Made by a program: the position numbers and the translations under genes
In this document: in pieces, positions 8,815 through 16,102 of the stretch
Layout of the letters: each line of letters starts with the position of its first letter
How positions within the stretch are numbered: position 1 is the stretch's first letter
From: Pelagibius sp.
GTDB lineage: Bacteria > Pseudomonadota > Alphaproteobacteria > Kiloniellales > Kiloniellaceae
DNA: 64,000 nt
Assembly (NCBI RefSeq): GCF_028289705.1
Contig: NZ_JANQOI010000129.1
Span: forward strand, 1 to 64,000
Direction: 5' to 3'
Notes under the pieces: model-generated
Seen by the model: only the letters and a program-made list of their open reading frames with translations
What the model was told of the DNA's origin: nothing
Database searches by the model: none

Positions 8815-10334
8815 TCCGACCAGGAGATCTTGCTCAGACCGTAACTACGCTGCAGCGGATCGATGATCACCCCTTGCAATCCGGAGGCGATGGCAACGGT
8901 GTGCTGGTACCAGACGATCGGGATCACCGGGAGTTCGTCGTGCAGGATACGCGCCACCCTGGCGATGTTCTTGGACCGGAGTGTCTGATCGCCCGTTGCG
9001 GCAATGGCGGTCAGGGCGTCAGCGACCTCTGCGTTTTCCCATCCCATGGCGCCCCAGTCACCGCCACCGCTGCCGAAGTCTTGCAGGACCGTGCCGATTG
9101 GATCCGGCGTCAGCGAGTAGTTCCGCGCGTAGAGAGCGACGTGCAACGTGCCGTCCTGATGGCCGGCTGGAATCTCCGAGTAGTTGGCGACGCTCACTTC
9201 CAGTTCCACGCCGATCTGACGCCACTGGTCCTGAAGCGCCGCGGCAATCAGCGGAAGCTCCGGCCGGTCGGGGAAGGTGCGCAGCAGGATGGAGAAGCGT
9301 TCGCCGTCCTTCACCAGGATGCCGTCGTCGCCGGCCGTCCAGCCGAGTTCGGCCAGCAGCCCCTTCGCGGCCTCCATATCAAAGCCCAGGCGCGGCAGCG
9401 CGGGATCGTGCCAGCCGCTCAGCGCCGGCGGGAACAGTTGGCCCGCCGCGGCTTCGGGGAAGCGGGTGATGGCGGCGGCAATTCCGTCGCGATTGATTGC
9501 AAGGCTCAAAGCCTGGCGCGCGCGGGGATCGCTGAAAAACCGATGCCCGGCGTTGACTTTCAGGGTGACGACACGCGGGATCGGCACCGCGACGGTTTTC
9601 ACGCTGTCCACATCCCCCAGGCGCGCAAAGCCCGAGGGGTCGAGGGTGAAGACCATGTCCGCGTCGCCGCTTTCTGCCAGCAGGGCACGGGTCTCGGCGC
9701 GGCCTGCCGCGAGGTAGCTGGCCTTTGCGAGTTTGGGCGCGACACCCCAGTAGGAGTCGTTGCGCAGGAGATCGATGCTCTGCGGCGGCGTGAAACGCTC
9801 GACCTTGAAAGGCCCTGTGCCGATCAGGGCGGCGGGTTGGCCGTCTGCGTCGAGCGCGCTGGGAGCCTGGATGATTGTCGTCGCATGGGCCAAGAGCGCG
9901 GGCAGGGCTGCAAAGGGCCTTTCAAGCGTGAAGACGACGGCGTGACCGTTGGCCGACACGCCGGAAACCGGCGCCTTGGCCAGCACGCCGGGCTGTTGCC
10001 AGGCGCGCGTCAATGCCTGCGCCGCGGCGGCAGAATCAAACACCGTGCCGTCGTGAAAGCGCACGCCATCGCGCAGCTGAAACGTCCATGTCAGCCCGTC
10101 CTCCGAAGCGGACCAAGAGGTCGCGAGACCGGGCCGAAGGGCGCCGGTTTCATCCGCGTCCACCAGATTTTCCATGATTTCGAGTTTTTGGATTGCGAAA
10201 CCGGAAACGGCGGGGTCGAAGCTTGTGACCTCCCAGGGCGCCGCAATGGTGACCCTCGACTTGTCTTGGGCGAGGCCTGGGGTGGCGAAGAACAAAACAG
10301 AAACAAAAACGGCCGCGCAAAGACGTCGGATCAT
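8811..10334 (-). CDS. Periplasmic solute-binding protein, family 5 (peptide/nickel/metallophore)
   Basis: A 507-aa SBP_bac_5 protein, first gene of the importer operon. The signal peptide MIRRLCAAVFVSVLFFATPG ends near LAQ (about residue 23). The mature protein starts RVTIAAPWEVTSFDPAVSG and has the cluster C motif GLATSWSASEDGLTWTFQLRDGVRFHDGTVF. It captures the ligand in the periplasm. ATG 10334 follows a promoter-like region with a Zur-like palindrome at 10386-10401. A longer reading frame upstream is not coding in character. Dipeptides, nickel or a metal-opine complex are all possible; the operator makes a metal link attractive but unproven. Confidence 0.9.
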   Translation of the reverse strand: MIRRLCAAVFVSVLFFATPGLAQDKSRVTIAAPWEVTSFDPAVSGFAIQKLEIMENLVDADETGALRPGLATSWSASEDGLTWTFQLRDGVRFHDGTVFDSAAAAQALTRAWQQPGVLAKAPVSGVSANGHAVVFTLERPFAALPALLAHATTIIQAPSALDADGQPAALIGTGPFKVERFTPPQSIDLLRNDSYWGVAPKLAKASYLAAGRAETRALLAESGDADMVFTLDPSGFARLGDVDSVKTVAVPIPRVVTLKVNAGHRFFSDPRARQALSLAINRDGIAAAITRFPEAAAGQLFPPALSGWHDPALPRLGFDMEAAKGLLAELGWTAGDDGILVKDGERFSILLRTFPDRPELPLIAAALQDQWRQIGVELEVSVANYSEIPAGHQDGTLHVALYARNYSLTPDPIGTVLQDFGSGGGDWGAMGWENAEVADALTAIAATGDQTLRSKNIARVARILHDELPVIPIVWYQHTVAIASGLQGVIIDPLQRSYGLSKISWSE

Positions 10335-10385
10335 TTTGGGCCTCCAGAATATGCCTGATACCCCCGCGTCAACGGGACCAATCGA

Positions 10386-10414
10386 TAATGATATAACATT
10401 ACATTTCAAGTCAA
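10386..10414 (-). promoter_or_regulatory. Promoter with Zur-like palindrome for the ABC importer
   Basis: On the minus strand TTGACT (10414-10409) is a good -35 element. Downstream lies a 16-bp near-perfect palindrome, TAATGATATAACATTA on the plus strand (10386-10401), symmetric at 14 of 16 positions. It covers the expected -10 region (TATCAT or TCATTA). AT-rich palindromes built on GTTATA/TATAAC half-sites are typical of proteobacterial Zur operators. The site lies about 50 bp before the binding-protein start, where a bound Zur would block the promoter. The rest of 10335-10708 shows no gene. Confidence 0.5.
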
Positions 10415-10708
10415 GGCGCTGCCGTGCTGATCCTGGGGTCGCCTGTGCAGAGACATCCTGCCCGCCTGTTGGCCGATGCAGTGGCATGTGATGCGCACGG
10501 AGGTGGGGGCCGGACCGGCGTCCAGCCCCTGGGCGGCCAATTCTGCGCGGTAGCCGGCCAGCCGCTCGTGGGCCCGGCGCCGATCTTGTCAGGCAAGTCC
10601 TCAACCCCAGGAAAACCACAGAATCCGCGGTTTTCGGGGGTTCCTGCGCCTGTACGCACGGGGGCGGCTCTGTTAGTGTGCGCCGCGGCAAAACACGGGA
10701 GACCTGCC

Positions 10709-11875
10709 ATGACCGCCTGTATCGTCGGATGGAGCCACACCCCCTTCGGCAAACACGAGGGCGAGGACGTCGAGTCGCTCATCGGCAAGGTGGCGACCCA
10801 GGCTCTCGAGGACGCCGGGATCGGGCCCGACGAGGTCGACGAGATCGTCGTCGGCCACTTCAACGAGGGCTTCTCGCAGCAGGCTTTCCCGTCCTCCCTG
10901 GTGCTGCAGTTCGACGACCGCTTCCGCTTCAAGCCGGCGACCAGAGTGGAGAACGCCTGTGCCACCGGCTCGGCGGCCATCCACCAGGGGCTGAAGTCCG
11001 TCGCCGCGAAGTCGGCGCGTTTCGTGCTGGTGGTCGGGGTGGAGAAGATGACCGCGGTCTCCGGCAGGGAGATCGGCGATCTGCTGCTGAAGGCCTCCTA
11101 CCTGAAGGAGGACGGGCAGATCGAGGGCGGCTTCGCCGGGGTCTTCGGCCTCATCGCCCAGCAGTATTTTCAGAGACACGGCGACCAGAGCGACGCCCTG
11201 GCCCGGATCGCGGCAAAGAACCACGAGAACGGCGTCGCCAACCCCCTGGCCCAGATGCGCAAGGACCTGGGCTACGACTTCTGCCGCGAGGTCTCGGACA
11301 AAAACCCCCTCGTCGCCGGGCCCCTCAAGCGCACCGACTGTTCGCTGGTCTCCGACGGCGCGGCGGCCCTGGTGCTCACCGACGTGGAGACGGCGTTGGC
11401 CATGAACAAGGCGGTGGTCTTCCGCGCGGCGCAGCAGGTCAACGACTTCCTGCCCATGAGCAAGCGCGACATCACCCTCTTCGAGGGCTGCGAGCAGGCC
11501 TGGAACCAGGCGCTGGAGGCCGCGGCGCTCAAGCTCGACGACCTGAGCTTCGTCGAAACCCACGACTGCTTCACCATCGCCGAACTGCTGGAATACGAGG
11601 CCATGGGCCTCACCAAGCGCGGCCAGGGTGCGCGGGCCATCGAAGAAGGCTGGACGGCCAAGGACGGCAAGCTGCCGGTCAATCCCTCCGGCGGGCTGAA
11701 GTCCAAGGGCCACCCCATCGGCGCCACCGGCGTTTCCATGCATGTCATGAGCGCCATGCAGTTGACCGGCAGCGCCGGCGACATGCAGGTGAAGGACGCC
11801 AGGCTGGGCGGCATCTTCAACATGGGCGGCGCGGCGGTCGCCAACTACGTTTCGATCCTCGAACCTCTGCGGTAG
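10709..11875 (+). CDS. Thiolase of the SCP2-like/acetyl-CoA acetyltransferase family
   Basis: A 388-aa thiolase. Acyl-accepting C84 sits in ENACATG; ETHDCFTIAEL (about 283-293) is the SCP2-type thiolase motif; H335 is in GHPIGATG. The third classical motif with a second cysteine near the C-terminus is absent (GGIFNMGGAAVANYV instead), as usual for the SCP2-type branch. It may cleave 3-ketoacyl-CoA with CoA, or do a related lyase/condensation step. ATG 10709 has GGGAGA upstream. First gene of a six-gene operon, 12 bp before the acyl-CoA ligase, so a catabolic acyl-CoA role is likely; the substrate is unknown. Confidence 0.88.
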   Translation: MTACIVGWSHTPFGKHEGEDVESLIGKVATQALEDAGIGPDEVDEIVVGHFNEGFSQQAFPSSLVLQFDDRFRFKPATRVENACATGSAAIHQGLKSVAAKSARFVLVVGVEKMTAVSGREIGDLLLKASYLKEDGQIEGGFAGVFGLIAQQYFQRHGDQSDALARIAAKNHENGVANPLAQMRKDLGYDFCREVSDKNPLVAGPLKRTDCSLVSDGAAALVLTDVETALAMNKAVVFRAAQQVNDFLPMSKRDITLFEGCEQAWNQALEAAALKLDDLSFVETHDCFTIAELLEYEAMGLTKRGQGARAIEEGWTAKDGKLPVNPSGGLKSKGHPIGATGVSMHVMSAMQLTGSAGDMQVKDARLGGIFNMGGAAVANYVSILEPLR

Positions 11876-11887
11876 GGGTCCGGCCCC

Positions 11888-13471
11888 ATGGGCAATGTCA
11901 TGAACCTCGGGCGGCTGCTGTCCGACACGGCCCGGCGCCTGCCGGACCGGACGGCCCTGGTCTGGGGCGGGCAGCGCTGGAGCTGGGCTGAGACCAACGC
12001 CCGGGTGGACGCACTGGTCGCGGCGCTGCGGCGGCGCGGGCTCGGCAAGGGCGATCCCATCCTGGTGCAGACCCGCAACTCCAACCAGATGTTCGAGAGC
12101 CTCTGGGCCGCCTTCAAGCTGGGCGGCATCTGGGTGCCGACCAACTACCGTCTGACGCCGCTGGAGGTCGCCTATCTCGCGTCCTCCTCAGGTGCCAGGG
12201 CGCTGATCTATGACGACTGCTTTCCCGCCCACGCCGATGCGGCGCGCACGGCCTCCGAAGAGCTGGGTCTGGTGGTGGCGGTCGGAGAACCCCGGGAGGG
12301 GGAGGCCGCCTTCGAGGATCTGGTGGCCGAAGGCGCACGGGCGAAGGAAGCCGAGGCCGAGGTCGACTACGGCGATCCCTGCTGGTTCTTCTACACCTCC
12401 GGCACTACCGGGCGGCCCAAGGCGGCGGTGCTGACCCACGGCCAGTTGACCTTCGTGGTGAACAACCATCTGGCCGATCTCATGCCGGGCACCGGCCCCG
12501 AGGACGCCTCGCTCGTCGTCGCGCCGCTCAGTCATGGCGCCGGCGTCCATGCCCTCTCCCAGGTGGCGCGCGGCGCCCGCTCGGTGCTGACGGCGGCGGA
12601 GCGCTTCGATGAGGAGGAGGCCTGGCGCCTGGTGGAGGAGCATCGCGTCTCCAACATGTTCACCGTGCCCACCATCCTGACGCGGCTGGTGCGCAGCCCG
12701 GCGGTGGACCGCTACGACCATTCTTCCCTGCGCTACGTGATCTATGCCGGGGCACCGATGTACCGGGCCGACCAGAAGGAGGCGCTGGAGCGGCTCGGCA
12801 AGGTGATCGTGCAGTACTACGGACTGGGGGAGGTGACCGGCAACATCACCATCCTGCCGCGCGAGCTGCACAGCCTGGACGATACGGCGATGCCGCTGGG
12901 CTCCTGCGGTTATCCGCGCACCGGCATGGAGGTCGCCATCAAGGACCCGGAGGGCCGGCGCCTCGCCAGCGGCGAGCAGGGCGAGATCTGCGTACGCGGA
13001 CCCGCGGTCTTCGCCGGCTATCACAACAACCCCGAGGCCAATGCCAGTGCCCTGAAAGACGGCTGGTTCCACACCGGCGATCTGGGGCGCGTCGACGACG
13101 AAGGCTTCCTCTACATCACCGGGCGGGCCTCCGACATGTACATCTCCGGCGGCGCCAACGTCTATCCGCGCGAGGCCGAAGAGGTGCTGCTGACCCATCC
13201 GGCGGTGGCCGAGGTCGCCGTGCTCGGCGTGCCGGACCCGGACTGGGGCGAAAGCGGCGTCGCCGTGGTGGTGCGCGAGGCGGGCCTGCCGGCGGAAGAG
13301 GATGAGTTGCTGGGCTTTCTGAAGGACAAGCTGGCCCGTTACAAGCAGCCGCGGCGGCTGTTTTTCTGGGACGAACTGCCGAAGTCGGGCTATGGCAAGG
13401 TGCCCAAGCACCTGATCCGCGAGCAGCTCTACGCCCGCGGCGACCTGCAGGAGGGGGAGGCGGCCCAATGA
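11888..13471 (+). CDS. AMP-forming acyl-CoA synthetase
   Basis: A 527-aa ANL-superfamily enzyme activating a carboxylic acid through an acyl-adenylate to the CoA thioester. The phosphate loop YTSGTTGRPKAAV is at 169-181. YYGLGEVTG is the A5-type motif, GWFHTGDLG and YITGRASDMYISGG the hinge region, and KSGYGKVPK near the C-terminus carries the catalytic lysine. Length is typical of medium-chain or aromatic acid ligases. It follows the thiolase by 12 bp and overlaps the first PPC gene by 4 bp. It probably feeds the pathway whose product the thiolase cleaves. The acid cannot be named from sequence. Confidence 0.92.
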   Translation: MGNVMNLGRLLSDTARRLPDRTALVWGGQRWSWAETNARVDALVAALRRRGLGKGDPILVQTRNSNQMFESLWAAFKLGGIWVPTNYRLTPLEVAYLASSSGARALIYDDCFPAHADAARTASEELGLVVAVGEPREGEAAFEDLVAEGARAKEAEAEVDYGDPCWFFYTSGTTGRPKAAVLTHGQLTFVVNNHLADLMPGTGPEDASLVVAPLSHGAGVHALSQVARGARSVLTAAERFDEEEAWRLVEEHRVSNMFTVPTILTRLVRSPAVDRYDHSSLRYVIYAGAPMYRADQKEALERLGKVIVQYYGLGEVTGNITILPRELHSLDDTAMPLGSCGYPRTGMEVAIKDPEGRRLASGEQGEICVRGPAVFAGYHNNPEANASALKDGWFHTGDLGRVDDEGFLYITGRASDMYISGGANVYPREAEEVLLTHPAVAEVAVLGVPDPDWGESGVAVVVREAGLPAEEDELLGFLKDKLARYKQPRRLFFWDELPKSGYGKVPKHLIREQLYARGDLQEGEAAQ

Positions 13472-13980
13472 GGACCCTGGTGCAGCCGGGTGCCCCCTTG
13501 CAGCCGCGCCGCCTGCTGGAGTGGGCGGCGCCGACCCCGGATCTGCGGGTCACCTTGGCGGCCGGGCAGGACTTGCTGCTTGGCCTGGTGGCGGCCCTGG
13601 CGGCGCGGTCGGTTAGCCACGCTGCCGTTCAGGTCCTCTCCGCCGACATCGCGCGCATGGCCTATCTCACCGGACAGCCAGACCGTTCGGGCGAACGGGT
13701 GGCGACCTATGGTGCCCCCACCTGGCTCGAGGGCCCGGTCACCCTCCTGGGCGGCAACGGCATCCTCGGCCCCGGTCCCGACGGCGACACCCTGCTGCAC
13801 TGCCATGCCGTGATGGTCGACGCCGCCGGGCGCCTGCATGGCGGTCATCTGCCGCCGGGGGACTGCCTGCTGGCTGCCGGCGGTGCGGCCGCCTTGGTGA
13901 CGCCGCTGCGCGAGGCCGCCTTTGCCGCGGCCTTCGACAGCGAGACCAACTACCCCCTGTTCCAACCGCGAAGGCTGTGA
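13468..13980 (+). CDS. PPC/DUF296-domain protein with intact metal motif
   Basis: A 170-aa protein whose C-terminal part matches the PPC (plant and prokaryote conserved, DUF296) fold: VTLLGGNGIL then LLHCHAVMVDAAGRLHGGHL. The family's metal-binding histidines are present at H111, H113 and H127. PPC proteins form trimers; prokaryotic ones lack AT-hooks and have no settled biochemical role. The ATG overlaps the TGA of the acyl-CoA ligase. A second, degenerate PPC gene follows directly, suggesting a hetero-oligomer. Being inside an acyl-CoA operon argues for a metabolic rather than DNA-binding role; this is inference. Confidence 0.72.
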   Translation: MRTLVQPGAPLQPRRLLEWAAPTPDLRVTLAAGQDLLLGLVAALAARSVSHAAVQVLSADIARMAYLTGQPDRSGERVATYGAPTWLEGPVTLLGGNGILGPGPDGDTLLHCHAVMVDAAGRLHGGHLPPGDCLLAAGGAAALVTPLREAAFAAAFDSETNYPLFQPRRL

Positions 13981-13982
13981 GC

Positions 13983-14375
13983 ATGACGACGACCGAATCG
14001 GCAAGCCTGGAAGACGGCCGTCTCGGCCGCATCGCCGTCATCCGCCTGCGGCCCAACGAGGATCTGGTGGGCGGGATCGAGGCGGCCTGCCGCGAGCACG
14101 GGCTGCGCCATGCCGTCGTGCGCTCGGCCGTCGGCAGCCTGGTGGATGCGGTCCTGGAAGCCGGCGGGCAGACTGTCTCGGTCTCCGGGCCCGGCATCGA
14201 GATCCTCACCCTGGGCGGCGAAGTGCGCAGCGATGCCGACGGTTTGCCTCTGGCCGAGCTGCGCGGCACCATCGCCGACAGTGCGGCACAGGTCTACGGC
14301 GGTCGCTTCCGCCGCGACGAAAACCCCATCTGCATCACCCTGGAGTTGGTGCTGCAGGAATGGCTGCCGGCCTAG
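13983..14375 (+). CDS. Second PPC/DUF296-domain protein, metal site lost
   Basis: A 130-aa single-domain PPC protein: HAVVRSAVGSLVDAVLEA, then GPGIEILTLGGEVR and ELRGTIADSAAQVYGGRF. Aligned to the preceding PPC protein, the three metal histidines are replaced by E92, R94 and R108 (GGR instead of GGH). ATG 13983 is preferred because GAAGG lies eight bases upstream; GTG 13977, overlapping the previous stop, would add two residues. It is likely the non-metal partner of the upstream PPC protein. The 42-bp gap before the AcuI gene is the largest in the operon. Function unknown. Confidence 0.7.
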   Translation: MTTTESASLEDGRLGRIAVIRLRPNEDLVGGIEAACREHGLRHAVVRSAVGSLVDAVLEAGGQTVSVSGPGIEILTLGGEVRSDADGLPLAELRGTIADSAAQVYGGRFRRDENPICITLELVLQEWLPA

Positions 14376-14417
14376 GGATCACCCCAGACCGGCGGAACGG
14401 ATAAGAAAGGAAAAGGC

Positions 14418-15404
14418 GTGTTCAAGGCAATCCTGCTGGAAGAGACCGACGGCAAGGTCTCGGCCAGCCTCACCGAGCTTGAGGAAGACCAGCTTCCCGA
14501 AGGCGATGTGACCGTCCTGGTCGACTATACGACGCTGAACTACAAGGACGGCATGGTCCTGAATGGGATCGGCCGTCTGGTGCGGAGCTATCCCCATGTG
14601 CCCGGCATCGACTTTGCGGGAACCGTGGAGGTCAGCAGCCACCCCGACTACCAGCCCGGCGATCAGGTCGCCCTGACCGGCTGGCGTGTGGGGGAGATGC
14701 ATTGGGGCGGTCATGCCCAGAAGGCGCGGGTGAAGGGCGACTGGCTGGTGCACCTGCCCGAAGGCCTTTCGAGCCGGCGGGCCATGGCGGTGGGCACGGC
14801 GGGCTTCACCGCCATGCTGGCGGTGATGGCCCTGGAGGACCACGGCCTCGACCCCGCCAAGGGTGAGGTTCTGGTGACCGGTGCGGCGGGTGGCGTCGGC
14901 TCGGTCGCCGTCGCCGTCCTGCACAAACTTGGCTATCAGGTGGCGGCCTCCACCGGTCGCGCGGAGACCCACGGCTATCTGAAGGACCTCGGCGCCACGA
15001 CCCTCATTGACCGCGCCGAGATTGCGGAGCCGTCGGGCCGCCCGCTGGACAAAGAGCGCTGGCAGGCCTGCATCGATTCTGTGGGCGGGTCGACCCTGGC
15101 CTGCGTGCTGCCGCAGATCGCTTATGGCGGATCGGTGGCCGCCGTGGGGCTGGCCGGGGGCAGCACGCTGGAGACCACGGTGCTGCCCTTCCTGCTGCGC
15201 GGGGTCAATCTGCTGGGAATCGACTCGGTGATGTGTCCGCTTCCGCGGCGCAAGGCGGCCTGGAACCGCATTGTCGCCGACCTGCCGCTGGACAAGCTCG
15301 ACGGCATGATCAACGAAGCCAAGCTCGCCGACCTGCCGGGGCTCGGCAGCGATATCCTGAAAGGCCAGGTGCGTGGGCGCGTCGTGGTGAGCACGGCGGA
15401 ATGA
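14418..15404 (+). CDS. acuI: Acryloyl-CoA reductase-like MDR oxidoreductase (AcuI/YhdH family)
   Basis: A 328-aa zinc-free medium-chain reductase. The catalytic-domain motif TLNYKDGMVLNGIGRLVRSYPHVPGIDFAG is diagnostic of the AcuI/YhdH family. The NADPH site is VLVTGAAGGVGSVAVAVLHKLGY. AcuI reduces acryloyl-CoA to propionyl-CoA, detoxifying a product of 3-hydroxypropionate or DMSP metabolism. The start is GTG 14418 with AGAAAGGAAAAGG upstream. Its stop overlaps the ATG of the following methyltransferase. In this operon it may reduce an enoyl-CoA intermediate or protect against a reactive one. The family call is firm, the exact substrate less so. Confidence 0.82.
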   Translation: MFKAILLEETDGKVSASLTELEEDQLPEGDVTVLVDYTTLNYKDGMVLNGIGRLVRSYPHVPGIDFAGTVEVSSHPDYQPGDQVALTGWRVGEMHWGGHAQKARVKGDWLVHLPEGLSSRRAMAVGTAGFTAMLAVMALEDHGLDPAKGEVLVTGAAGGVGSVAVAVLHKLGYQVAASTGRAETHGYLKDLGATTLIDRAEIAEPSGRPLDKERWQACIDSVGGSTLACVLPQIAYGGSVAAVGLAGGSTLETTVLPFLLRGVNLLGIDSVMCPLPRRKAAWNRIVADLPLDKLDGMINEAKLADLPGLGSDILKGQVRGRVVVSTAE

Positions 15405-16102
15405 CCGGGCCCTCCCTGTCGGCAGGGCAGCCCGCCGATGAGCGGACGACGCCGGCCGAGCAGGCCTGGGCGGGAACGGCGGTCTACACGCCGGCCAGCC
15501 TGAAGATCTACGACTTTCTTGTGCTCTGGCTGTCCAACCGCTCGCTCTGGGGCTGCCCGACCCGTGAGTTGCTGGCGCTCTACGACGACAACGTGAGCGG
15601 CAATCATCTGGACGTCGGTGTCGCGACGGGCTTCTTTCTGGACCGCTGCCGCTTCCCGGTCGCCAAGCCCCGCCTTGGGTTGCTCGACCTCAACCCGACC
15701 TGCCTGGAGGCGGCGGCGCGGCGGGTCGCCCGCTATGCGCCGCAAAGCTACTGCGCCAACGTGCTGGAGCCCATCGCCATCGATGCGCCACCCTTTCAGT
15801 CCATCAGCATCACCTATCTGCTGCATTGTCTGCCCGGCCCGATGGCGCGGAAGGCGGCGGCCTTCCGGCATCTGAAACCCTATCTTGCCCCGGGCGGCGT
15901 CCTCTTCGGCGCCACCATTCTGGGCCGCGGGGTCCCACACAACGCCTTGGGCCGCAAGGTGATGGCGCTCTACGAATCGAAAGGCATTTTCGGCAATGCC
16001 GAGGATGACGAGGCCGGCCTGCGCGCTGCCCTGTCGGACCAGTTCTCCGAGGTGGCGCTTCGGCTGCGCGGGCGGGTCGCGATCTTCACCGCGCGCGGTT
16101 AG
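15401..16102 (+). CDS. Class I SAM-dependent methyltransferase
   Basis: A 233-aa protein. HLDVGVATGFFLD is motif I for SAM binding and LGLLDLNPTCLEAA holds the acidic ribose-binding position. ITYLLHCLPGPMARK and LAPGGVLFGATILG correspond to motifs IV-VI. The sequence resembles small-molecule methyltransferases of the UbiE/trans-aconitate type rather than nucleic-acid enzymes. ATG 15401 overlaps the AcuI stop, so it is the last coupled gene of the acyl-CoA operon. Its 3' end overlaps the convergent regulator gene by four bases. Substrate unknown. Confidence 0.75.
   Translation: MTGPSLSAGQPADERTTPAEQAWAGTAVYTPASLKIYDFLVLWLSNRSLWGCPTRELLALYDDNVSGNHLDVGVATGFFLDRCRFPVAKPRLGLLDLNPTCLEAAARRVARYAPQSYCANVLEPIAIDAPPFQSISITYLLHCLPGPMARKAAAFRHLKPYLAPGGVLFGATILGRGVPHNALGRKVMALYESKGIFGNAEDDEAGLRAALSDQFSEVALRLRGRVAIFTARG

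Noticed and set aside
8874..10358. A 494-codon plus-strand frame opposite the binding-protein gene
   Set aside because: The minus-strand frame gives a complete SBP_bac_5 protein with signal peptide; the plus-strand frame has no recognisable domain.
10613..10635. Imperfect inverted repeat AAAACC...GGTTTT before the thiolase operon
   Set aside because: One stem mismatch, no T-run and no known operator match; too weak to call an operator or terminator.
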